Positions 10,743-21,084 of a stretch of DNA of 64,000 nt are shown here, in pieces. Both the position numbers and the translations under genes were made by a program. The DNA lies in contig NZ_JACVBX010000009.1 of assembly GCF_014852585.1 (NCBI RefSeq), positions 124,001 through 188,000 of the forward strand, given 5' to 3'. Numbering within the stretch: position 1 is the first letter of the stretch; each line of letters starts with the position of its first letter. The stretch comes from Pseudomonas sp. PDM18 (GTDB taxonomy: Bacteria; Pseudomonadota; Gammaproteobacteria; Pseudomonadales; Pseudomonadaceae). The notes under the pieces were generated by a model that saw nothing but the letters and a program-made list of their open reading frames with translations, did no database searches and was not told the DNA's origin.

Positions 10743-11381
10743 TCAGCTGGCAGCAGGACGCTGGGTGAAGAGCTGATCGATCAGACCGTACTTGACGGCT
10801 TCCTCGCCACTCATGAAGCGGTCACGGTCGGTATCGCGTGCAATAACGTCCAGCGGCTGGCCGGTGTGGTGTGCCAGCACCTGGTTCAGACGCTCCTTGA
10901 TGAAGAGGATTTCCTTGGCGTGGATCTCAATGTCCGAAGCCTGTCCCTGGAAGCCGCCCAACGGCTGGTGGATCATCATGCGCGAATGCGGCAGGCAGTA
11001 GCGCTTGCCAGCGGCGCCGCCAGCCAGCAGCAGTGCACCCATGCTGCACGCCTGCCCCACACAGATGGTGGATACGTCGGGCTTGATGAACTGCATGGTG
11101 TCGTAGATCGACATACCAGCGGTCACGGAACCACCCGGCGAGTTGATGTAGAGATGGATGTCCTTGTCCGGGTTCTCGGCTTCGAGGAATAGCAATTGGG
11201 CAACCACGAGGTTGGCCATGTAGTCCTCAACCTGGCCGACCAGAAAGATGATCCGCTCCTTCAGCAGGCGCGAATAGATGTCGTAGGAACGCTCACCGCG
11301 GGCGGACTGCTCCACCACCATCGGCACCAGACCACCAGCGGCCTGAATGTTCGGAACTTGCGGCATATAAGGATTATGCAT
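10743..11381 (-). CDS. clpP: ATP-dependent Clp protease proteolytic subunit ClpP
   Basis: ClpP, 212 aa, forms the barrel-shaped serine protease that partners ClpX and ClpA. The catalytic serine is in [14 protein letters not shown] (near residue 112) and the histidine in [11 protein letters not shown] (near 137), with the aspartate in the usual C-terminal part ([12 protein letters not shown]). The N-terminus [17 protein letters not shown] differs slightly from P. aeruginosa ClpP but has the same length. It follows tig by about 90 bases that contain a strong stem-loop. Confidence 0.96.
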   Translation of the reverse strand: MHNPYMPQVPNIQAAGGLVPMVVEQSARGERSYDIYSRLLKERIIFLVGQVEDYMANLVVAQLLFLEAENPDKDIHLYINSPGGSVTAGMSIYDTMQFIKPDVSTICVGQACSMGALLLAGGAAGKRYCLPHSRMMIHQPLGGFQGQASDIEIHAKEILFIKERLNQVLAHHTGQPLDVIARDTDRDRFMSGEEAVKYGLIDQLFTQRPAAS

Positions 11382-11426
11382 GTCCGACGATCACTCCCTA
11401 ATAAAAATTCATGTCTCTATAGACGC

Positions 11427-11452
11427 ACAAGCCAGCCCGAAGGCTGGCTTGT
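11427..11452. other. stem-loop between tig and clpP
   Basis: Stem ACAAGCCAGC / GCTGGCTTGT around a short CGAAG-type loop in the tig-clpP gap. It lacks a T tract on the minus strand. It may trim or stabilise the tig message and allow partial read-through into clpP. Confidence 0.5.
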
Positions 11453-11474
11453 GACAATCGAACGAAGCGTTGGA

Positions 11475-12785
11475 TCAGGCCGCTTGCGGAGCTTCTGCAG
11501 GCTTGACCGCTTCTTCGTAGGATACCTGCTTGTCGGTCACATTGGCCTTCTGCAGGACAGTATCTACAACTTGCTCTTCCAGTACAACCGAACGAACTTC
11601 GTTCAGCTGCTGGTCGTTCTTGTAGTACCAGGAAACAACTTGTTCCGGCTCCTGATAAGCGGAAGCCATCTCTTCGATCATTTCGCGAACGCGGGCTTCG
11701 TCAGCCTTCAGCTCGTGCTGCTTGACCAGCTCGGCGACGATCAGGCCCAGCACGACGCGGCGCTTGGCCTGCTCTTCGAACAGCTCGGCCGGCAGTTGGT
11801 CGGGCTTGATGTTGCCACCGAACTGCTGGACAGCCTGGACGCGCAGACGATTGACTTCGTTGCCGATCAGGGCTTTCGGAACTTCGATCGGGTTGGTCTC
11901 GACCAGACCTTCCATCACCTGGTTCTTCACCTTGGACTTGATGGCCTGACGCAGCTCACGCTCCATGTTTTTGCGAACTTCGGTGCGGAAGCCTTCCAGA
12001 GTGCTTTCCTTCACGCCGAACAGAGCGAAGAACTCTTCGTTCAGTTCCGGCAGCTTCGGCTCGGCGACGCTGTTGACGGTAGCAGTGAACTCGGCGGCTT
12101 TGCCGGCCAGATCCAGGTTCTGGTAGTCCTCGGGGAAGGTCACATTCAGAACACGCTCTTCACCGGCCTTGGCGCCAACCAGACCTTCTTCGAAGCCCGG
12201 AATCATGCGGCCGGAGCCCAGCACCAGCAGGGTGCCCTTGGCGGAACCGCCAGCGAAGGCCTCGCCGTCGATCTTGCCAACGAAATCGATGTTTACCTGA
12301 TCGTCGTTCTGAGCGGCACGGTCAACAGCTTCGAAGCGGGTATTCTGCTTGCGCAGGATTTCCAGCATGTTGTCGAGATCAGCGTCAGCCACGTCAGCCT
12401 GCAGGCGCTCGACCTTGATGCCGTCGAAACCGGCAACCTGGAACTCGGGGAAGACTTCGAAGGTAGCGATGTACTCGAGGCCCTTCTCTTTCTCGAACAC
12501 TTTCGGCTCGACGGAGGGAGCACCGGCCGGGTTCAGCTTCTGCTCGACCACGGCTTCGTAGAAGGTTTCCTGGATCAGGTCACCGAGGGCTTCCTGACGA
12601 GCGGCGGCTTCGTAGCGCTGACGGATCACGCTCATCGGCACCTTGCCGGGACGGAAGCCAGGAACCTTGGCGCGACGAGCGGTCTGCTGCAGACGCTTGC
12701 TGACTTCGGTCTCGATGCGCTCGGCCGGCACGCCAACGGTCATGCGGCGCTCAAGAGCGGAGGTGCTTTCAACGGAAACTTGCAT
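11475..12785 (-). CDS. tig: trigger factor (ribosome-associated chaperone and prolyl isomerase)
   Basis: Trigger factor, 436 aa, binds the ribosome exit tunnel and shields nascent chains. The ribosome-docking signature GFRPGKVP is at about residues 44-51. An FKBP-type isomerase domain follows (about 160-245, including [21 protein letters not shown]), then the helical C-terminal arms. I chose the ATG at 12785 ([14 protein letters not shown]) over the in-frame ATG 90 bases upstream: it has GAGGAA before it and gives exactly the usual length. It heads the tig-clpP-clpX-lon block, downstream of the tRNA operon. Confidence 0.96.
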   Translation of the reverse strand: MQVSVESTSALERRMTVGVPAERIETEVSKRLQQTARRAKVPGFRPGKVPMSVIRQRYEAAARQEALGDLIQETFYEAVVEQKLNPAGAPSVEPKVFEKEKGLEYIATFEVFPEFQVAGFDGIKVERLQADVADADLDNMLEILRKQNTRFEAVDRAAQNDDQVNIDFVGKIDGEAFAGGSAKGTLLVLGSGRMIPGFEEGLVGAKAGEERVLNVTFPEDYQNLDLAGKAAEFTATVNSVAEPKLPELNEEFFALFGVKESTLEGFRTEVRKNMERELRQAIKSKVKNQVMEGLVETNPIEVPKALIGNEVNRLRVQAVQQFGGNIKPDQLPAELFEEQAKRRVVLGLIVAELVKQHELKADEARVREMIEEMASAYQEPEQVVSWYYKNDQQLNEVRSVVLEEQVVDTVLQKANVTDKQVSYEEAVKPAEAPQAA

Positions 12786-12927
12786 GGATATTCCTCGTGG
12801 CACAGACGTAAGCCGGTCCTTCCGGCTCCCAGAATCAAGGGCAAGCATTCTAGTAGCTAGAAATGCAGAAGTCACCCCGAGCGGAAGCTGCGGAAATTCA
12901 CGGATGCGAGAGCTTATGGAAAGAAGA

Positions 12928-13012
12928 TGGTGCGGACGGAGAGACTCGAACTCTCACAGCTTGCGCCACCGGAACCTAAATCCGGCGTGTCTACCAATTT
13001 CACCACGTCCGC
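12928..13012 (-). tRNA. tRNA-Leu (anticodon UAG)
   Basis: 85-nt cloverleaf read on the minus strand: acceptor GCGGACG / CGTCCGC, encoded CCA end (12928-12930), anticodon TAG in the loop following CCGGATT, T arm GAGAGTTCGAGTCTCTC, and the long variable arm of a class II tRNA. It is the last gene of the Arg-His-Leu group. Confidence 0.95.
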
Positions 13013-13033
13013 AGGGTACCGCAGAAACGAAAA

Positions 13034-13054
13034 CGCCAGGCTCTGGGCCTGGCG
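13034..13054 (-). terminator. terminator-like hairpin between tRNA-His and tRNA-Leu
   Basis: Perfect 8-bp stem CGCCAGGC / GCCTGGCG with a 5-base loop, followed on the minus strand by TTTTCGTTTC. It lies inside the tRNA operon, so it could reduce tRNA-Leu output or act as a processing site. Confidence 0.55.
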
Positions 13055-13064
13055 CTTCGGAATA

Positions 13065-13141
13065 TGGGGTGGACGATGGGAATCGAACCCACGACACCAG
13101 GAGCCACAATCCTGTGCTCTACCAACTGAGCTACGCCCACC
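13065..13141 (-). tRNA. tRNA-His (anticodon GUG)
   Basis: 77-nt cloverleaf on the minus strand with acceptor GTGGGCG / CGTCCAC, anticodon GTG, T arm GTGGGTTCGATTCCCAT and encoded CCA. The extra 5' G (base 13141) opposite discriminator C73 is present, the identity mark of tRNA-His. Confidence 0.95.
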
Positions 13142-13171
13142 ATATTACACTTGCTTGTACCGAACGCCACT

Positions 13172-13248
13172 TGGCGCACCCGGCAGGACTCGAACCTGCG
13201 ACCATCCGCTTAGAAGGCGGATGCTCTATCCAGCTGAGCTACGGGCGC
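13172..13248 (-). tRNA. tRNA-Arg (anticodon UCU)
   Basis: 77-nt cloverleaf on the minus strand: acceptor GCGCCCG / CGGGTGC, anticodon TCT in CCTTCTAAG, T arm GCAGGTTCGAGTCCTGC, encoded CCA at 13172-13174. It is the first gene of the tRNA operon. The E. coli counterpart (argX-hisR-leuT-proM) ends with a tRNA-Pro, which I do not find here. Confidence 0.95.
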
Positions 13249-13340
13249 TTTAGTGGCGGCAACCCTTGCTAAGCAGACTCAGTGGAAACCACCGAATCGG
13301 TTGGCACTGCCTCTTTCGTGTTTCAGGCTGTGCTCGGCAA

Positions 13341-13378
13341 GCGGGGCGCATGTTATCGATGAGACCATACCCCGTCAA
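13341..13378 (-). promoter_or_regulatory. promoter of the Arg-His-Leu tRNA operon
   Basis: Minus-strand -35 TTGACG (13373-13378), 17-base spacer, -10 TAACAT (13350-13355), then the GC-rich discriminator GCGCCCCGC (13341-13349). A GC-rich discriminator is the hallmark of stable-RNA promoters under stringent control. The start would be near 13343, leaving a leader of about 95 bases. Bases 13379-13510, up to folD, hold an A-rich stretch and no further gene that I can see. Confidence 0.65.
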
Positions 13379-13510
13379 CAACTTTTTTAAAAAAAATTCA
13401 AAGAGATAAAGGAGTTACGCCAAATCAGGGGCTCCCGCCTTTGCCTTATGGAGGCAGCATGCGAAAATGCGCGCCTTCTTTTCACCCGCCTTAATGGTTA
13501 TCCCCCCGAC

Positions 13511-14365
13511 ATGACTGCAAAACTGATCGACGGCAAAGCGATCGCCGCCAGCCTCCGCCAGCAGATTGGCCAACGCGTCAATGAGCGCCGCCAGCAAGGA
13601 CTGCGCATCCCCGGCCTGGCTGTGATCCTGGTCGGCAGCGACCCCGCCTCTCAGGTCTATGTCGCGCACAAGCGCAAGGACTGTGAAGAGGTCGGCTTCC
13701 TCTCCCAGGCGTACGACCTCCCCGCCAGCACCACCCAGGAAGAGCTGCTGGCGCTGATCGACCGCCTGAACGCCGATCCGGCCATTGACGGCATCCTCGT
13801 CCAACTGCCCCTCCCCGCCCACCTCGATGCATCCCAACTACTGGAGCGCATCAGCCCGGACAAGGACGTGGACGGCTTTCATCCCTTCAACGTCGGCCGC
13901 CTGGCTCAGCGCATCCCGTTGCTGCGCCCCTGTACGCCTAAGGGCATCATGACCCTACTGCAGAGCACCGGTGTCGACCTGTACGGCCTGGACGCGGTCG
14001 TAGTAGGCGCTTCCAACATCGTCGGCCGACCGATGGCACTGGAGCTGCTGCTGGCCGGCTGCACCGTCACCGTCACTCACCGCTTCACCCGTGATCTGGC
14101 CGAACACGTCGGTCGCGCCGACCTGGTCGTGGTTGCCGCTGGCAAACCAGGCCTGGTGAAGGGCGAATGGATCAAGGAAGGCGCCATCGTCATCGACGTG
14201 GGCATCAATCGCCAGGAAGACGGCAAGCTGGTGGGCGACGTGGAGTACGACGTGGCTGCCGAGCGCGCCAGCTGGATCACCCCGGTTCCGGGCGGCGTCG
14301 GCCCGATGACTCGCGCCTGCCTGCTTGAAAACACCCTGTACGCCGCAGAGCACCTGCACAGCTGA
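13511..14365 (+). CDS. folD: methylenetetrahydrofolate dehydrogenase / methenyltetrahydrofolate cyclohydrolase
   Basis: FolD, 284 aa, is a bifunctional one-carbon enzyme that interconverts 5,10-methylene-, 5,10-methenyl- and 10-formyl-tetrahydrofolate with NADP. Visible signatures are the substrate-site lysine in [14 protein letters not shown], the segment [10 protein letters not shown], and the nucleotide fold [18 protein letters not shown] ending [11 protein letters not shown] chose ATG 13511 ([13 protein letters not shown]), the family N-terminus, over the in-frame ATG at 13448. It is monocistronic and ends at a terminator shared with convergent cysS. Confidence 0.96.
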   Translation: MTAKLIDGKAIAASLRQQIGQRVNERRQQGLRIPGLAVILVGSDPASQVYVAHKRKDCEEVGFLSQAYDLPASTTQEELLALIDRLNADPAIDGILVQLPLPAHLDASQLLERISPDKDVDGFHPFNVGRLAQRIPLLRPCTPKGIMTLLQSTGVDLYGLDAVVVGASNIVGRPMALELLLAGCTVTVTHRFTRDLAEHVGRADLVVVAAGKPGLVKGEWIKEGAIVIDVGINRQEDGKLVGDVEYDVAAERASWITPVPGGVGPMTRACLLENTLYAAEHLHS

Positions 14366-14384
14366 CAGGTTTTCGACGAGCAAG

Positions 14385-14412
14385 AAAAAGGCCGCTGATC
14401 AGCGGCCTTTTT
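14385..14412. terminator. bidirectional terminator between folD and cysS
   Basis: Stem AAAAAGGCCGCTG / CAGCGGCCTTTTT with A and T flanks, between convergent genes. Confidence 0.85.
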
Positions 14413-14428
14413 CATTCCCGGGAAGCTA

Positions 14429-15817
14429 TTACTCAGCAAGACGCCAGGTAGTGCCGCCCTTGCCGTCTTCCAGCACCACGCCCAGAGCGGTCAGCTCTTC
14501 ACGAATGCGATCGGACTCGGCCCAGTTCTTTGACGCGCGGGCATCCAGGCGAGCCTGGATCAGCGCCTCGACCTGCGCCGCATCGACCTTGCCAGCTGCG
14601 CCAGCCTGGAGAAACTCGTCGGCATCCAGCTGCAGAACACCCAGCAGAGCACCCAGCTCGCGCACGCGCGCCGCCAATGCAGCCGCTGCCGCCGGATCGC
14701 TTTCGCGCAAGCGGTTGACCTCGCGGACCATCTCGAACAGCACAGCAACCGCTTCCGGCGTACCGAAGTCGTCGTCCATAGCGGCACCGAAGCGCTCGAC
14801 GAACTCCTCGCCACCCGCGGCAGCCGCCTGCGGCAGGCCACGCAGCGCGGTGTAGAAACGCTCCAGCGCGCCCTTGGCTTCCTTCAGGTTGTCTTCGGAA
14901 TAGTTGATCGGGCTACGGTAGTGGCTGGACACCAGTAGGAAGCGCACGACTTCCGGGTGGTACTTCTCCAGCACCTCGCGGATGGTGAAGAAGTTACCCA
15001 GGGACTTGGACATCTTCTCGCCATCCACGCGCACCGCGCCGGCGTGCATCCAACTGGCCGCATAGAGCTTGCCAGTGGCCGCCTCGCTCTGGGCGATCTC
15101 GTTCTCGTGGTGCGGAAACACCAGGTCCGGGCCGCCGCCGTGGATATCGAACGTCTCGCCCAGGCAGCAGGTGGACATCACCGAGCACTCGATGTGCCAG
15201 CCCGGACGCCCGGCCCCCCAGGGCGACTCCCAGCTCGGTTCGCCGGGCTTGGCGCCCTTCCAGAGCACGAAGTCCAGCGGGTCTTCCTTGGATTCGTCGA
15301 CCTCGATCCGCGCACCGATGCGCAGGTCCTCGATCTTCTTGCGCGACAGCTTGCCGTAGCCGGCGAACTTGCCGACCCGGTAGTAGACGTCGCCATTGCC
15401 CGGCGCGTAGGCGTAACCCTTGTCGATCAGCGTCTGGATCATCTCGTGCATGCCGGCGATATGGCCGGTGGCGCGCGGCTCGATGTCCGGACGCAGGACC
15501 GACAGGCGCGCCTCGTCTTCATGCATCGCGGCGATCATACGAGCAGTCAGGTCTTCAAACGATTCACCGTTCTCCTGGGCCCGACGGATGATCTTGTCGT
15601 CGATGTCGGTGATGTTGCGCACATAGGTCAGGTCATAGCCGCGATGGCGCAGCCAACGGGCGATGACGTCGAACGCCACCATCACGCGGGCATGACCGAT
15701 GTGGCAGAAGTCGTACACGGTCATGCCGCACACGTACATGCGCACCTGGTTGCCCACCAGCGGCTTGAAGCGGTCCTTGGTCTTGGACAGCGTGCTGTAG
15801 ATCTGCAAGTCAGCCAT
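14429..15817 (-). CDS. cysS: cysteinyl-tRNA synthetase
   Basis: CysRS, 462 aa, is a class I aminoacyl-tRNA synthetase that charges tRNA-Cys. The zinc-site cysteine is in [17 protein letters not shown], which also carries the HIGH signature (about residues 37-40). The second signature KMSKSLGN is near 268. A further zinc ligand region is visible as WHIECSVMS near 210. It starts 3 bases after the glnS stop, so the two synthetase genes are cotranscribed in the order glnS-cysS. Confidence 0.96.
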   Translation of the reverse strand: MADLQIYSTLSKTKDRFKPLVGNQVRMYVCGMTVYDFCHIGHARVMVAFDVIARWLRHRGYDLTYVRNITDIDDKIIRRAQENGESFEDLTARMIAAMHEDEARLSVLRPDIEPRATGHIAGMHEMIQTLIDKGYAYAPGNGDVYYRVGKFAGYGKLSRKKIEDLRIGARIEVDESKEDPLDFVLWKGAKPGEPSWESPWGAGRPGWHIECSVMSTCCLGETFDIHGGGPDLVFPHHENEIAQSEAATGKLYAASWMHAGAVRVDGEKMSKSLGNFFTIREVLEKYHPEVVRFLLVSSHYRSPINYSEDNLKEAKGALERFYTALRGLPQAAAAGGEEFVERFGAAMDDDFGTPEAVAVLFEMVREVNRLRESDPAAAAALAARVRELGALLGVLQLDADEFLQAGAAGKVDAAQVEALIQARLDARASKNWAESDRIREELTALGVVLEDGKGGTTWRLAE

Positions 15818-15820
15818 CCG

Positions 15821-17503
15821 TTACTGCCCCCAGGAATCGCGCAGGGTCACGGTGCGGTTGAAGACCAGGGCATCAGCCTTGGAGTCCTTGGCATCCACGC
15901 AGAAGTAGCCCTCGCGCTCGAACTGGAAGCGGTCCTCGGCCGTGGCGCTGGCCAGCGACGGCTCGGCGCGGCAACCCTTGAGCACCACCAGGGAGTCCGG
16001 GTTGATGTTGTCGAGGAAGCTTCCGCCCTCTTCCGACTTCTCCGGATTGGCGGAGCGGAACAGGCGGTCGTATAGGCGCACTTCGCACTCGACGCTCTCG
16101 GCAGCCGGCACCCAGTGAATCACGCCCTTGACCTTGCGGCCCTCGGGGTTCTTGCCCAGGGTGTTCTCGTCGTAGCTGCAGCGCAATTCGACGATGTTGC
16201 CGGCGGCATCCTTGATGGCCTCGTCGGCGCGGATCACGTAGCTGCCGCGCAGGCGTACCTCACCACCCGGGATCAGGCGCTTGTAGCCGGCCGGCGGGAC
16301 TTCCTCGAAGTCACTGGCATCGATGTAGATCTCGCGACTGAACGGCAGCACGCGAACACCCATGTCCTGCTTCGGATGGCGCGGCAGCTCGAGGTTCTCG
16401 ACCTGGCCTTCGGGGTAGTTGGTGATGACCACTTTCAGCGGCTTGAGCACGCACATGGCGCGGCCGGCGTTGGCATCCAGATCGTCACGAATGGCGAACT
16501 CCAGCATGCCGATGTCCACCACGCCACCGGCGCGGTTCACGCCGATCATGTCGCAGAAGGTACGGATCGACGCCGGCGTATAGCCGCGGCGGCGGTAGCC
16601 GGACAGGGTCGACATGCGCGGGTCGTCCCAGCCATGCACGTGGTTTTCATCGACCAGTTGCTTGAGCTTACGCTTGCTGGTGATGGTGTAGTTGAGGTTC
16701 AGGCGCGCGAATTCGTACTGGCGCGGCTGGGCCGGGACCGGCAGGTTGGCCAGGAACCACTCGTACAGCGGGCGGTGATCCTCGAACTCCAGGGTGCAGA
16801 TGGAGTGGGTGATGCCCTCGATGGCGTCCGACTGACCGTGGGTAAAGTCGTAGCTGGGGTAAATGCACCACTTGTCGCCAGTCTGGTGGTGATGGGCGTG
16901 GCGAATGCGGTAGAGGATCGGGTCGCGCAGGTTGATGTTCGGCGAGGCCATGTCGATCTTCGCGCGCAGCGAGCGGGCGCCGTCCGGGAACTCGCCGGCT
17001 TTCATGCGGGCGAACAGGTCCAGGTTCTCTTCCACCGAGCGCTCGCGGAACGGGCTGTTCTTGCCCGGCTCGGTGAGCGAGCCACGGTAGGCACGCATTT
17101 CCTCAGCGTTCAGATCACAGACGAACGCCTTGCCGGCCTTGATCAGGTCTACCGCCCAATCATGCAACTGATCGAAATAGTTGGACGCATAGCGCACCTG
17201 GCCGGCCCAGTCGAAGCCCAGCCATTTCACATCGGCCTCGATGGCATCGATGTACTCCTGGTCTTCCTTCGCCGGGTTGGTGTCGTCGAAGCGCAGGTGG
17301 CAGTCACCGCCGAACTCCTTGGCCAGGCCGAAGTTCAGACAGATGGACTTGGCGTGACCGATATGCAGGTAGCCGTTGGGCTCCGGCGGGAAGCGGGTGA
17401 CGATTTTCTGGTGCTTGCCACTTTCCAGGTCGGCCGCAACGATCGGGCGCAGGAAGTTGGCGGCAACAGTGGCTTCTTTCGTATCGGCGGTAGGCTTGCT
17501 CAT
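15821..17503 (-). CDS. glnS: glutaminyl-tRNA synthetase
   Basis: GlnRS, 560 aa, is a class I synthetase. The HIGH signature lies in [15 protein letters not shown] and the KMSKS counterpart reads ITSKRKLK. The beta-barrel anticodon-binding C-terminus contains [13 protein letters not shown] chose ATG 17503 ([12 protein letters not shown]), which has AAGGA just upstream; an in-frame ATG at 17518 has none, and a long upstream frame to 17716 overlaps ppiB and is not used. It is divergent from ppiB and leads the glnS-cysS operon. Confidence 0.95.
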   Translation of the reverse strand: MSKPTADTKEATVAANFLRPIVAADLESGKHQKIVTRFPPEPNGYLHIGHAKSICLNFGLAKEFGGDCHLRFDDTNPAKEDQEYIDAIEADVKWLGFDWAGQVRYASNYFDQLHDWAVDLIKAGKAFVCDLNAEEMRAYRGSLTEPGKNSPFRERSVEENLDLFARMKAGEFPDGARSLRAKIDMASPNINLRDPILYRIRHAHHHQTGDKWCIYPSYDFTHGQSDAIEGITHSICTLEFEDHRPLYEWFLANLPVPAQPRQYEFARLNLNYTITSKRKLKQLVDENHVHGWDDPRMSTLSGYRRRGYTPASIRTFCDMIGVNRAGGVVDIGMLEFAIRDDLDANAGRAMCVLKPLKVVITNYPEGQVENLELPRHPKQDMGVRVLPFSREIYIDASDFEEVPPAGYKRLIPGGEVRLRGSYVIRADEAIKDAAGNIVELRCSYDENTLGKNPEGRKVKGVIHWVPAAESVECEVRLYDRLFRSANPEKSEEGGSFLDNINPDSLVVLKGCRAEPSLASATAEDRFQFEREGYFCVDAKDSKADALVFNRTVTLRDSWGQ

Positions 17504-17624
17504 GGTGTCCTTGATCATGCTGGTGTTCGGCCAGGGTAGGCCAGCCAAACCAAAGCGCTTATCATAGCCGAAGCTGTCAACCCCCTGACAGGCCTTCGAT
17601 TTTTTCAAAGAGCGGAATTCCCTG

Positions 17625-18131
17625 ATGCCTACCACCGTCAAACTGCAGACCAACTTCGGCGACATCACCCTTGAACTCTTCGACGACAAGGCGCCGGAAA
17701 CCGTGGCCAACTTCAAGGAGTACGTGAAGGCCGGCCACTACGACAACACCGTTTTCCACCGCGTGATCAACAACTTCATGATCCAGGGCGGCGGTTTTGA
17801 GCCGGGCATGAAGCAGAAGTCCACCCGCAAGTCGATCAAGAACGAAGCCAACAACGGCGTCGGCAACAAGATCGGCACCGTCGCCATGGCCCGCACCATG
17901 GAGCCGCACTCGGCCAGCGCGCAGTTCTTCATCAACGTCGCCGACAACGATTTCCTCAACCACAGCGCGCCGACCGTACAGGGCTGGGGCTACTGCGTGT
18001 TTGGTGAAGTAAAGGACGGCATGGACGTGGTCAACAAGATCAAGACTGTCGCCACCACCATGCGCTCCGGCCACCAGGACGTACCGGCCGACGACGTGAT
18101 CATCGAGAAAGCAGAAGTCATCGGCGAGTGA
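17625..18131 (+). CDS. ppiB: cyclophilin-type peptidyl-prolyl isomerase, cytoplasmic
   Basis: Cyclophilin B, 168 aa, has no signal peptide, so it is the cytoplasmic form. The active-site core is visible: [13 protein letters not shown] with the catalytic arginine (about residues 46-58), [18 protein letters not shown] and [10 protein letters not shown]. It catalyses cis-trans isomerisation of Xaa-Pro bonds. lpxH begins 4 bases after its stop, so the two genes are cotranscribed, as in other pseudomonads. Confidence 0.95.
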   Translation: MPTTVKLQTNFGDITLELFDDKAPETVANFKEYVKAGHYDNTVFHRVINNFMIQGGGFEPGMKQKSTRKSIKNEANNGVGNKIGTVAMARTMEPHSASAQFFINVADNDFLNHSAPTVQGWGYCVFGEVKDGMDVVNKIKTVATTMRSGHQDVPADDVIIEKAEVIGE

Positions 18132-18135
18132 GTTG

Positions 18136-18858
18136 ATGAGCGTCCTGTTCATCTCGGACCTGCATCTCGAAGCAGAACGCCCGGATATCACCCGGGCGTT
18201 CTTGCATTTCCTCTCCACCCGAGCCCGCAGGGCGCAGGCGCTGTATATCCTCGGCGACTTTTTCGAAGCCTGGATCGGCGACGACGGCATGGACGAGTTC
18301 CAGCACTCCATCGCCCGCGCCCTGCGCGAGCTGTCCGACAGCGGCACGCGCATCTTCCTGATGCACGGCAACCGCGACTTCCTGATTGGCCAGGCCTTCT
18401 GCCGGGAAGCCGGCTGCACCCTGCTGCGCGACCCGAGCCTGATCGACCTGGGCGGCGAGAAAATCCTGCTGATGCATGGCGACAGCCTGTGCACCCTCGA
18501 CGCGGCCTACATGAAGCTGCGCCGCTGGCTGCGCAATCCGCTCTCACTGTTCATCCTGCGCAACCTGCCACTGGCTACCCGCCACAAGCTGGCGCGCAAG
18601 CTGCGCAAGGAAAGCCGCACGCAGACCCGCATGAAGGCCAGCGAGATTGTCGACGTCACCCCGGCGGAAGTGGAGAAGATCATGCGCGACAAAGGCGTAC
18701 GCATTCTGATCCACGGCCACACCCACCGCCCCGCCGTCCACGAACTGGAAATCGACGGCCGCCCCGCGCGACGCATCGTCCTCGGCGACTGGGACAGCCA
18801 AGGCTGGGCCCTGGAGGCTGACGAGCAGGGCCTGCAGCAGGCACCGTTCCCGCTGTGA
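18136..18858 (+). CDS. lpxH: UDP-2,3-diacylglucosamine hydrolase
   Basis: LpxH, 240 aa, cleaves UDP-2,3-diacylglucosamine to lipid X and UMP in lipid A synthesis, on the inner face of the inner membrane. It is a calcineurin-like phosphoesterase with all metal-site motifs: [33 protein letters not shown] and HGHTHRP. The basic amphipathic insert with [10 protein letters not shown] is the membrane-facing part. I chose ATG 18136; the TTG directly before it would add only one residue. It is coupled to ppiB. Confidence 0.96.
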   Translation: MSVLFISDLHLEAERPDITRAFLHFLSTRARRAQALYILGDFFEAWIGDDGMDEFQHSIARALRELSDSGTRIFLMHGNRDFLIGQAFCREAGCTLLRDPSLIDLGGEKILLMHGDSLCTLDAAYMKLRRWLRNPLSLFILRNLPLATRHKLARKLRKESRTQTRMKASEIVDVTPAEVEKIMRDKGVRILIHGHTHRPAVHELEIDGRPARRIVLGDWDSQGWALEADEQGLQQAPFPL

Positions 18859-18865
18859 CGCTCCG

Positions 18866-18888
18866 GGCCACCGCAATGGTGGCCTTTT
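18866..18888 (+). terminator. ppiB-lpxH terminator
   Basis: Stem GGCCACC / GGTGGCC with loop GCAAT, followed by TTTT, 8 bases after the lpxH stop. Confidence 0.75.
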
Positions 18889-18981
18889 GGCGTTAACCCA
18901 GCCGCACTGTCAGACATTTCTCCTTGACCGGCACCGACCGCCTTGCGCAGCATTCGCGGTTTGCTCACTCAAGGAAGAAAC

Positions 18982-20310
18982 ATGTTCAGCAAGGGAAACC
19001 TCATCAAGTTCGGCGCCCTGCCCCTGGCACTGGTCGCCGCCGCCTTCATCCTGTTCAACGGCGTCTTCTTCTATAACGAAGCCGGCTTCATGACCCACGT
19101 GCGGACCATCTTCGGCGACGAGAAGATCGTCGACGACGTGGGCTACTCCACCAAGTGGTTCGGCCGCGCCACCACCTGGAAGAAGGCCATCAGCGTGCAG
19201 TCCGTGCTGATCATGGATGAGAACGACAACAACCCGGATAACGATGGGCTGGGTGCCACCATCGAAGCCTTCCCCATCGTCTTCCTCGGCAACGTAGACG
19301 CCAAGGTCGAATCCTCGGCGCGCTTCCGCCTCCCCGGCGGCGACCAGTTCCTGAAGATGGCCCAGGAATACCGCAACCCGGACAACTTCATCCGTACCGC
19401 GCTGGTCCCGGCGATCAAGGAAACCCTGCAGGCTACCGCCTCGCTGATGACCGCCGACGACTACTATGCCGGCGCCCGCAGCGAATTCGCCGCGGAGTTC
19501 GAGAACCAGCTCAACGACGGCCTGTACCTGATCAAGCGCAAGGAGGTCCGTGGCCCGCGTGGTGCCGTACCGCACCAGACCGCCATCCTCCAGGCCGGCA
19601 CCGAACAGGGCAGCTTCGGCGACAACAACGCCAGCCAGTTCGTCACCGAGAAAGTCACTGATGCCAAGGGCATCCCGGTCCGCAAGCAACAGCAGTTCCG
19701 CAAGTTCGGCGTGGAAGTGGTGGAAGCACGCATCACCAACGTCGACCCGAATCCGCAGTACAAGCAGCGCATGGTCAAGGTCCAGCAGGCGCTGGCCGAG
19801 CTGGCCGTCGCTCGTCAGAACCGCCTGAAGGAAGAGGAAGAGAAGCTGCTGGTTACCGCCCGCGGCGAGAAGGAAGTGGAAGCCAAGCGCCAGGAAACCC
19901 TGCGCGACCAGATCGAGCGCACCACCCAGGCGGAAACCGAGAAGCAGCTGGCGGTGATCAACGCTGAGCGCGAGAGGCAGCGCGCCGAGATCGAGAAGCA
20001 AACTGCTGAGTTGCTGCGAGACAAGGCTGCCGTGACGGCGCAAGCCACCAAGATCACCGCCGACGCCGATGCCTACGCCCGCGAAGCGGTGATCAAGGCG
20101 GACGGCGCGCTGCAGCCCAAGCTGGACGCGCTGATTGCCATCAACAAGGTCTGGGCCGAAGCTGCCGCCCAGGCGCCCGTCCCCAGCGTGATGATGGCCG
20201 GCGGACAGAACAGTGCCAGCAGTCGCCAGGATGAAATCGGCCAGCTGATGGGCGTCCTGGCGACCAAGGCCGCGCGCGATCTGGCGCTGGATCTGAAGGT
20301 GAAGGACTGA
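18982..20310 (+). CDS. SPFH/Band-7-like membrane protein
   Basis: 442 aa with one N-terminal membrane segment (about residues 8-30), then an SPFH-like globular part (about 35-260). A long charged coiled coil follows (about 260-360), rich in E, K, R and Q, with alanine-rich KITADADAYAREAVIKADG near its end. This layout is that of flotillin/stomatin relatives that organise membrane microdomains or protease complexes; the role of this one is unknown. AAGGAAG precedes ATG 18982, and the longer frame from 18943 lacks a ribosome site. It stands alone between lpxH and miaE and ends at a terminator shared with miaE. Confidence 0.75.
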   Translation: MFSKGNLIKFGALPLALVAAAFILFNGVFFYNEAGFMTHVRTIFGDEKIVDDVGYSTKWFGRATTWKKAISVQSVLIMDENDNNPDNDGLGATIEAFPIVFLGNVDAKVESSARFRLPGGDQFLKMAQEYRNPDNFIRTALVPAIKETLQATASLMTADDYYAGARSEFAAEFENQLNDGLYLIKRKEVRGPRGAVPHQTAILQAGTEQGSFGDNNASQFVTEKVTDAKGIPVRKQQQFRKFGVEVVEARITNVDPNPQYKQRMVKVQQALAELAVARQNRLKEEEEKLLVTARGEKEVEAKRQETLRDQIERTTQAETEKQLAVINAERERQRAEIEKQTAELLRDKAAVTAQATKITADADAYAREAVIKADGALQPKLDALIAINKVWAEAAAQAPVPSVMMAGGQNSASSRQDEIGQLMGVLATKAARDLALDLKVKD

Positions 20311-20334
20311 GTCGCTCCTACGAAGAGCCGAAAT

Positions 20335-20365
20335 AAAAAAAAGCGCCCAGTCGGGCGCTTTCTTA
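20335..20365. terminator. bidirectional terminator between SPFH gene and miaE
   Basis: Stem AAAGCGCCC / GGGCGCTTT, loop AGTC, with an A run on the left and T-rich bases on the right, between convergent genes. Confidence 0.8.
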
Positions 20366-20379
20366 TTTCGGCAGAAAGA

Positions 20380-20991
20380 TCAGGCTGCCAGCTCGACCGG
20401 CACACCGCTGTGGAAACGGAACTCGCTGTCCGGCGACTGGATCAGGCCAGCCTCCACTTCGCGGATCTCCGCCACACGGCGGTCGATGTCGGCCTCATCG
20501 CCATAGCGGCGCGCCAGGCTCAGGTAGCCCTGGAAGTGCCGCGCCTCAGATTTCAGCAGCGAGCCGTAGAACTTCGCCAGGTCGGCGTCCAGGTGATCCA
20601 CCAGCGCGGCGAAACGCTCGCAGCTGCGGCATTCGATGAAAGCGCCAACGATCAGGGTATCCACCAGCCTCTGCGGTTCGTGGTTGCGCACCACGGTACG
20701 CAGGCTGGAGGCGTAGCGGCCGGCGGAGATCGGCCGCAGGGGGATGCCGCGCTTCTTCAGGATCGCCAGCACCTGCTCGTGGTGACGCAGCTCCTCGCGC
20801 GCCAGGCGCGACATGAAGTTCACCAGCTCCTCATGGGCGCTGTACTTGGCGATCAGGGCAAGGGCCGTGCTGGCGGCCTTGAACTCGTTGTTCTTGTGGT
20901 CGATCAGCATCACCGCCTGATCCCGCAGCGCGGCTTCCACCCACGCATCCGGCGTGGCACAACCGAGGAATTCCCTGATTTCAGACAGCAT
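20380..20991 (-). CDS. miaE: tRNA 2-methylthio-N6-isopentenyladenosine-37 hydroxylase
   Basis: MiaE, 203 aa, hydroxylates the isopentenyl group of ms2i6A37 in tRNAs reading UNN codons, using a non-haem di-iron centre and oxygen. The ferritin-like helical ligand motifs are visible: EELRHHEQV, ECRSCERFA and SEARHFQGY. I chose ATG 20991 (MLSEIREFLGC), which has GGAG upstream; the in-frame ATG at 21048 would add an unrelated tail. It is divergent from the universal stress protein gene. Confidence 0.92.
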   Translation of the reverse strand: MLSEIREFLGCATPDAWVEAALRDQAVMLIDHKNNEFKAASTALALIAKYSAHEELVNFMSRLAREELRHHEQVLAILKKRGIPLRPISAGRYASSLRTVVRNHEPQRLVDTLIVGAFIECRSCERFAALVDHLDADLAKFYGSLLKSEARHFQGYLSLARRYGDEADIDRRVAEIREVEAGLIQSPDSEFRFHSGVPVELAA

Positions 20992-21084
20992 TTTCAAAAC
21001 TCCGAGCTCGCGACCCACCGGCTGGCCGGTGTCATAAAGGCGGAGCATTATACGAATGCCACCGCGCGGAACCAGCTTCCGGCG

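Noticed and set aside
12786-12927. A fourth tRNA (Pro) expected after tRNA-Leu by analogy with E. coli
   Set aside because: No cloverleaf, T-arm GTTCGA motif or CCA end is present in these bases on either strand.
17573-17590. Dyad CTGTCA-N6-TGACAG between glnS and ppiB as an operator
   Set aside because: Short arms, no known regulator with this site comes to mind, and one such match is expected by chance in a window this size.
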